NCBI GenBank assembly: GCA_019420325.1
Contig: JAHZHK010000040.1
Span: 1-10,487, forward strand
Direction: 5' to 3'
DNA from: Coriobacteriaceae bacterium
GTDB taxonomy: Bacteria; Actinomycetota; Coriobacteriia; Coriobacteriales; UMGS124
Length of the DNA stretch: 10,487 bases
Shown here: positions 6,268 through 10,487 of the stretch, piece after piece
Layout: each line of letters starts with the position of its first letter
Numbering within the stretch: position 1 is the first letter of the stretch
Translations under genes and position numbers: made by a program
The notes under the pieces: model-generated
What the model was told of the DNA's origin: nothing
The model's input: the letters and a program-made list of their open reading frames with translations, nothing else
The model's database searches: none

Positions 6268-7821
6268 ATGCAGTGCCAGGGAACCCAGTCCTCGATGGAC
6301 CGCCGCTCGTTCATGGCGGCCGCGGCCGCGGGCGCGGGGGCAATCGCGGCGTCGGCGCTCGTCCGGCCCGCCCGGGCCGACGAGGCGGAGGGCCAGGCGT
6401 GGGACGCCGAGTACGACGTCGTCGTGGTCGGCTACGGCCTGGCGGGCGGCACCGCGGCGCGCCATGCGGCCGACGCCGGCGCGAAGGTCCTTCTCATCGA
6501 CGGCGCGCCCGAGGGCGGAGAGGGCGGAAACTCCAAGTACGCCAAGCAGCTGCTCGCCTCGGGCCACAGCGTCGAGAGCGCCGTCGCCTACCTCACCGCG
6601 CTCAATGGCGCGTTCACGGTCGACCCGGAGATGGTCCAGGTCTTCGCCGAGCGCCTGGTGGACATCCCCAACTACTGCCGGGACTACCTCGGCGTCGACA
6701 ACCCCCACTCCTGGATCGGCGACACGTCGGACCCGGTGCTCGCGCCCTTCGTCCCCGAGTACCCCGAGCTTCCCGGCTCGGAGGACTTCGACGCCTACAC
6801 CATCACGGACGCGAGCGGCGACGGCGCGCTGTGGGCAAACGTGCAGGGCCTCGTCGCCGAGCGCGCCGACTCCATCGACGTGTGGCTCGCCTCGCCGGCC
6901 CGCCACCTGGTCCAGGACGCCCAGACGCGCGCCGTCGCGGGCGTCGTCATCGAGCACGAGGGCTCCGAGGTCCGCGTCGCGGCGCGCAACGGCGTCGTTC
7001 TGGCATGCGGCGGCTACGAGTTCAACCCCGAGATGCTGCGCGACTTCGCGGGCGTGGCGCAGGTTGCCGGTATCGGCACCCCCTACAACAAGGGCGACGG
7101 CGTCCGCATGGCGCTCGAGGTGGGCGCCGACCTGTGGCACATGAAGAGCTACGAGCCCGGCTCCAATACGCTCATGTTCAACCCGGGCGACGGAACGAAC
7201 CCCCTGGCCGCGGGCGCCATCCCCGCGGACGGCTCCACCATGTTCGTCGGCCCCGACGGCGCGCGCTACTACAACGAGGTCGGCGAGAACCGTCACGGCC
7301 GCGTTAAGATCGCCGGCGAGTTCCGTCCCGTCGACCACCCCGAGAGGACCTGGTTCCTCTGGGACCAGACGCGCATGGACGAGCTGGCGGGCATGGGGGT
7401 CGTCGGTGCGCTCCCCGTGCTGGCGGAGGAGAAGTACGTGAAGGCCGACACGCTGGAGGGGCTCGCCGAGGCGTGCGGCATGGACCCCGGCGTGCTCTCC
7501 GCGCAGGTCGCGGACTGGGCCTTCTTCGCCGAACAGGGTCGCGACTACCAGTTCGGCCGCGACGCCGCCACCATCCGCGCCTTCGACGGCGGCCCCTACT
7601 ACGCCATGCCCGGCATCCCGCTCATCCTCAACACGCAGGGCGGCCCGCGCCGCAACAAGGACGCCCAGGTCATGGGGGCCAACGGCGAGCCCATCCCGCA
7701 CCTGTACTCCGCCGGTGAGCTCGGCAGCATGAACGCCTTCCAGTACCAGGGCGGCTGCAACCTGTCCGAGTGCCTCATCTTCGGCCGCATCGCCGGCGAG
7801 AACGCCGCGGCGGGGAAGTAG
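6268..7821 (+). CDS. Tat-exported FAD-dependent fumarate-reductase-like oxidoreductase, FAD domain only
   Basis: This 517-residue exported flavoprotein of the FAD-binding-2 family (fumarate reductase/3-oxosteroid dehydrogenase group) would catalyse C=C reduction or dehydrogenation of a small molecule outside the membrane. The Tat leader is MDRRSFM (10-16) followed by an alanine-rich core, with probable cleavage at ARA/DEA near residue 37. The mature part opens with EYDVVVVGYGLAG (48-60, GxGxxG for FAD) and an acidic strand end LLID. Then come GGNSKYAKQ near 87, GARYYNE (331-337, the family G-x-R-x-x-N-E block), NTQGGPRR (455-462), and the C-terminal block FQYQGGCNLSECLIFGRIAG. Unlike the enzyme at 2592-4904 it has no FMN domain, heme CxxCH motif or membrane anchor, so it needs an external electron donor. 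It is divergent from lysR and followed by a hairpin and a merR gene. Its base composition looks richer in GC than the flanking genes. Family firm, substrate unknown. Confidence 0.92.
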   Translation: MQCQGTQSSMDRRSFMAAAAAGAGAIAASALVRPARADEAEGQAWDAEYDVVVVGYGLAGGTAARHAADAGAKVLLIDGAPEGGEGGNSKYAKQLLASGHSVESAVAYLTALNGAFTVDPEMVQVFAERLVDIPNYCRDYLGVDNPHSWIGDTSDPVLAPFVPEYPELPGSEDFDAYTITDASGDGALWANVQGLVAERADSIDVWLASPARHLVQDAQTRAVAGVVIEHEGSEVRVAARNGVVLACGGYEFNPEMLRDFAGVAQVAGIGTPYNKGDGVRMALEVGADLWHMKSYEPGSNTLMFNPGDGTNPLAAGAIPADGSTMFVGPDGARYYNEVGENRHGRVKIAGEFRPVDHPERTWFLWDQTRMDELAGMGVVGALPVLAEEKYVKADTLEGLAEACGMDPGVLSAQVADWAFFAEQGRDYQFGRDAATIRAFDGGPYYAMPGIPLILNTQGGPRRNKDAQVMGANGEPIPHLYSAGELGSMNAFQYQGGCNLSECLIFGRIAGENAAAGK

Positions 7822-7874
7822 GGGGGCGCGGCCGTTCCGCTTCCGGGGAACTTGGCGTACCATGGGCTTATGCG

Positions 7875-7903
7875 GCGCCCCCGGCCCTGCAGGTCGGGGG
7901 CGC
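7875..7903 (+). terminator. Terminator-like hairpin after the FAD flavoprotein
   Basis: GCGCCCCCG (7875-7883) pairs perfectly with CGGGGGCGC (7895-7903). The loop contains the palindrome CCTGCAGG. The stem starts 53 bp past the flavoprotein stop and is followed by TTGCGT, a poor T-run. It argues that the downstream merR coding sequence begins after this point and may have its own promoter or depend on read-through. Confidence 0.55.
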
Positions 7904-7942
7904 TTGCGTCATGGGGCGTCGAGCGGGGGAGGGCGTGGGGCC

Positions 7943-8779
7943 GTGGTCGAGGTTGCGAGCTGGTACGACGAGCCCCGCATGCCGGGCTCCATGGTCATGA
8001 AGGCGGCCGGCATATCGCGCAACGCGCTCATCAACTACGAGAGCCACGGGGCCGTCAGCCCCGCGCGCGACGAGAACGGCTACCGCTCCTATTCGCGAGG
8101 CGACCTGCTCGACGTCATGTGCTGCACCATGCTCACGTCAATGGGCTACAGCGTGGCCGAGGCGGCCGAGGCGCTGCGGGGCGACGAGGTCATGGGCGTG
8201 GACCACATCGACGGGTACATCGAGCGCCTCGCCCGCCAGCGGGACGCCATCCAGGCAAAAATTGAAAACCTCTCCGCGCTGCGGGCGGCGACGCTCGAGG
8301 CGCGCCCTGCCGACGAGGCGGTCTTCGAGGTGGTTGAGTGCCCGGAGTGGCTGTTCTTCTTCGACGAGCACGAGTCGGTGGACATCCGCGACGTCAAGGC
8401 CGACAACCAGCTCGCCCTCCTGCGCTCTGTGCCCCTGTCGTGCCGCGGCTTCACGGTCGAGGGCTTCTTCGCCCAGGGAGGCCCGCGCGCGTTTTATTGG
8501 GCGCGCACCCTGCGAAGGTCGCACGAGCGTCTTCTCGAGGTGGACTCCTCGCGGGCGTGCGTTCTGGGCGGGGAGTGCGTGCGCGTCGCGCTGCGCGCGG
8601 ACTACCCGGATCTCGATTCCGAGGGGACCTTGCGCAGGCGGCTCTCAGGCTACCTTGAGGAGCGGGGGCTGCGCGACGTGGGCGACCCCTTCGTCCCGCT
8701 GCTGCTGAACAACCGCCGCCCCAGCCCGGTCTTCGAGCTGTTCGTGCCTGTGGGGGAGGCGGGGGTGGCTTTTGGATAG
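7943..8779 (+). CDS. MerR-family regulator with GyrI-like effector-binding domain
   Basis: This 278-residue transcription factor is of the BmrR/TipAL layout. The N-terminal winged helix shows AGISRNALINYESHGAVSPA with DENGYRSYS (residues 22-51), matching the MerR signature 'S-x-x-x-L-x-x-Y-E-x-x-G-x-x-x-P-x-R-x-x-N-G-Y-R-x-Y'. A coiled-coil helix covers about 92-120. The C-terminal part (about 126-275) resembles a GyrI-like ligand pocket and ends in FELFVPV, with Glu265 at the conserved near-terminal position. The start is uncertain. GTG 7943 follows GGGGGAGGG by about 9 nt and lies beyond the hairpin at 7875-7903. ATG 7979 would give the usual short MerR N-terminus, and ATG 7862 would include the hairpin. 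Cys60-Cys61 sit in the helix after the DNA-binding domain. MerR proteins act at promoters with long spacers, so the palindrome at 6193-6205 is a candidate target. The ligand is unknown. Confidence 0.85.
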   Translation: MVEVASWYDEPRMPGSMVMKAAGISRNALINYESHGAVSPARDENGYRSYSRGDLLDVMCCTMLTSMGYSVAEAAEALRGDEVMGVDHIDGYIERLARQRDAIQAKIENLSALRAATLEARPADEAVFEVVECPEWLFFFDEHESVDIRDVKADNQLALLRSVPLSCRGFTVEGFFAQGGPRAFYWARTLRRSHERLLEVDSSRACVLGGECVRVALRADYPDLDSEGTLRRRLSGYLEERGLRDVGDPFVPLLLNNRRPSPVFELFVPVGEAGVAFG

Positions 8780-9152
8780 TCCGAAATGTGCCGTGGTCTT
8801 CGTAGGACGCTACTCTTGGTTGCGTGACGACGGATTGGCATGTGCGTGGAGAGCGTTCATTTTTACGGCTGATTTGTGCTATTGGCCGGTTTGCGCGACA
8901 TATGCCAGGAAGCACGCCCAATGTTCAATGGTCGTACTGCCCAGGGGTGTCAAATGCAGGTGTGGTGGCCTTTCGGAAGGCAGCTGGTGGTTTCGAGATG
9001 TGAGCATGAGCCTGCTTAGGATGGGGCCGAGGCAAAGCTTCGCTGAGTGGTTCCTCTGCAAGCGACGCGCCACCCCCCCCAAATCGCGCGGTAACGGCTG
9101 CTTCTCGGCGTTATCATCTTCCCAGTCGCGATGGGAGAGGCATGGGGGCAGT
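8780..9152. other. Intergenic stretch with a C8 tract; no confident gene
   Basis: No RNA gene, terminator or convincing promoter was recognised here. The frame of the downstream LuxR gene stays open through the whole stretch, with in-frame ATGs at 8928, 9006 and 9021. Its translation is Cys- and Trp-rich and lacks good ribosome-binding sites, so it is judged non-coding. A run of eight C lies at 9073-9080. A small hairpin, GCCTT-TCGG-AAGGC, lies at 8968-8981. Confidence 0.45.
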
Positions 9153-10487
9153 ATGAGCAGTTGCACCAAACCGCATATCGAGGACTCGCGTATCATGCTA
9201 TGTGAGATTGGTTTTGCTTGCTTTGTGACCGTCATGGGGCGTTGTCTGCGCGACATTGGCGTGCTCTTCGCTGGGGCTGGATGTTCGACATTGAGCGCGG
9301 TGCTCGTGGCGAACCTTGCGCACGTCGTGTCTCTCTTCGCCATTGCGGCCGTGTGCGGACTTAAGGGTGTCGCCTTGTTTGGGCCCCGATCGAGCGTGGT
9401 GAGCACGTCACTGTTTGTTTTGGGCTATTTGGGGATGGTCTTTTTCCGGGCCTCGCAGTATGAAGCCAGTCCCTTCGTGCTGCCCTTCCAGATGTGTTTT
9501 GGTCTTGCGGGTGCGGTGGGCATGATTGGGTGGGTGAGCGCGTTCTTCCATGAGGGCGAGCGGGCGGTCGTTGAAATCCTCTCGGCTTCCTTTCTTGCAT
9601 GCATCCTTGGCTTTGCCCTCGGTGCCATCGACGATGTCCCTACTGTCTGCCTGCTTTGCGTACTCATCTCTGTTATGTCAAGTGCCTGTGCAGTCGGGTT
9701 AGGGTCGCCACGCCTGAGTCCCATGCAAGACAATGAGATCACGTGTGTGCCGATTGCGGGCGTGGGGCAGTTCAGGCGAATTGTTCCGGTCGTGTGGGCG
9801 CCGTCTCTTTGCATTGGAGTGCTGGGGCTCATGTCCGCCATTGCTCGAAGCATGTTGGGAGAACAGGATGCTGCCTACATGCTTTCCATTACCATGGCGA
9901 GTGAGGCCGTTTCGTGCTTTGTTCTTATCTTCCTTTTTATTTGGGGAACCCTGCGGGCTGAGATTGTCTCGCTTTACAAGGTTTTGTTCCCTGTCGGCGC
10001 TCTGGCGTTCTTTTCTCTGACGTTTTTAGGCGACCGCTTTATTGTCGTTCTGGCCGCGGTTGCGGAGTTCTCATTCTCGCTTTGCTCTGTTCTCGTGACC
10101 TTGCAGGTAATCGACTTCTGCAATAGGTTGGAGAGTCCACCTACGGTAGTAATGGGTCTATTTTCGGGCTTCAGCCACGCAGTGCTCACTCTCGGTTATC
10201 TCCTGCTTCCGTTGGGCAATGGGGCGGGAAATGATAATTTTTATTCGATTGTGGCAGTTGTGGTGATTTTTGCGCTCGCCATGGCCCTCTTCCTCGTGAC
10301 ACGCCTCCCATCGGACTCCGTTTGCGGAACTGTGACCAAGCCTGCTTGCGAGTCCCCCGGGAAGAACGGATGTGTTGTGGCCCCTTCCGTCCCCGTCCTT
10401 CCCGAGTCGCTTAGGACCATTGCGCTTTCTGTGCGCGAGGGCGAAGTACTCAGTCTGATTTTGGAAGGCCGTGACGTTCCCTCAATG
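9153..10487 (+). CDS. Membrane-anchored LuxR-type transcriptional regulator (3' end outside window)
   Basis: 445 residues are visible; the gene runs off the right edge. The ATG at 9153 is preceded by GGGAGAGG and GGGGG. Its N-terminus, a short polar stretch before the first hydrophobic segment, fits the family. About eleven or twelve hydrophobic helices can be read, near residues 15-40, 46-70, 83-98, 108-131, 141-160, 163-183, 211-230, 245-267, 276-293, 296-318, 331-353 and 364-384. After a polar linker of about 30 residues comes LRTIALSVREGEVLSLILEGRDVPSM, the beginning of a LuxR helix-turn-helix ('L-T-x-R-E-x-E-V-L-x-L-x-x-x-G'). Regulators with this MFS-like membrane half are abundant in Coriobacteriia and often sit beside exported flavoreductases. 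It may sense a substrate or the membrane redox state (inference). Codon use looks less GC-rich than in the two upstream plus-strand genes. Its targets are probably nearby, perhaps downstream of the window. Confidence 0.85.
   Translation, partial: MSSCTKPHIEDSRIMLCEIGFACFVTVMGRCLRDIGVLFAGAGCSTLSAVLVANLAHVVSLFAIAAVCGLKGVALFGPRSSVVSTSLFVLGYLGMVFFRASQYEASPFVLPFQMCFGLAGAVGMIGWVSAFFHEGERAVVEILSASFLACILGFALGAIDDVPTVCLLCVLISVMSSACAVGLGSPRLSPMQDNEITCVPIAGVGQFRRIVPVVWAPSLCIGVLGLMSAIARSMLGEQDAAYMLSITMASEAVSCFVLIFLFIWGTLRAEIVSLYKVLFPVGALAFFSLTFLGDRFIVVLAAVAEFSFSLCSVLVTLQVIDFCNRLESPPTVVMGLFSGFSHAVLTLGYLLLPLGNGAGNDNFYSIVAVVVIFALAMALFLVTRLPSDSVCGTVTKPACESPGKNGCVVAPSVPVLPESLRTIALSVREGEVLSLILEGRDVPSM

Noticed and set aside
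6113..7307. Alternative plus-strand frames inside the FAD flavoprotein
   Set aside because: Arg/Ser/Pro/Thr-rich out-of-frame shadows of a gene with clear FAD motifs and a strong ribosome-binding site.
5971..7863. Long minus-strand open frame (about 630 codons) opposite the FAD flavoprotein
   Set aside because: Arg/Ala/Val-rich shadow frame that also overlaps the start of lysR; no motifs.
7862..7942. Earlier MerR start at ATG 7862
   Set aside because: It would translate through the perfect hairpin at 7875-7903 and add glycine/arginine-rich residues unlike MerR N-termini; no good ribosome-binding site.
9020..9080. Possible tRNA-like segment (GGTTC-like core near 9050)
   Set aside because: No acceptor, D-arm or anticodon stem could be paired around it.
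8879..9406. Minus-strand open frame of 175 codons
   Set aside because: It overlaps the well-supported LuxR membrane gene, has a low-complexity Thr/Ser/Pro/Arg translation and no recognisable domain.
1..10487. CRISPR arrays, insertion sequences or phage attachment sites
   Set aside because: No regularly spaced repeats, transposase or integrase motifs, or paired terminal repeats were seen on either strand.

Overview
The window looks like a chromosomal segment of a GC-rich anaerobic actinobacterium of the class Coriobacteriia, most likely an Eggerthellaceae-type gut bacterium. The reasons are its gene families: a TorD chaperone, two exported fumarate-reductase-like flavoproteins with twin-arginine signals, and a LuxR regulator with a polytopic membrane N-terminus. 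This assignment is inferred from family content only, as no rRNA or other marker gene is present.

Layout. (1) At the left edge is the 3' part of a TorD/DmsD-family chaperone (to 491). After 24 bp comes a co-directional 635-residue protein with a perfect Walker A motif and the outline of a UvrD/AddB-type helicase, but with several core motifs eroded (516-2423). (2) A strong hairpin at 2525-2560 separates this pair from a convergent minus-strand gene. (3) The minus strand carries a LysR regulator (6038 to 5076) and then a 770-residue Tat-exported reductase with two FMN-binding domains and one FAD domain (4904 to 2592). (4) Divergent from lysR is a plus-strand 517-residue Tat flavoprotein with only the FAD domain (6268-7821). 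A perfect palindrome lies between its putative -35 and -10 elements, and a hairpin lies at the predicted 5' end of its mRNA. (5) A terminator-like hairpin (7875-7903) is followed by a MerR regulator with a GyrI-like ligand domain (7943-8779). (6) After a gap of about 370 bp, a membrane-bound LuxR-type regulator starts at 9153 and runs off the right edge inside its helix-turn-helix.

How it may work together. The middle 6 kb looks like accessory respiratory or reductive capacity. Two exported flavoenzymes would reduce small organic acceptors outside the membrane. They are surrounded by three one-component regulators of different families (LysR, MerR, membrane LuxR), each of which could sense a substrate or a membrane signal. 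The substrates cannot be read from the sequence. The left part belongs to a separate unit, probably a molybdoenzyme operon whose catalytic genes lie outside the window. Its unexplained member is the degenerate helicase-like ATPase coupled to TorD, the most unusual item here.
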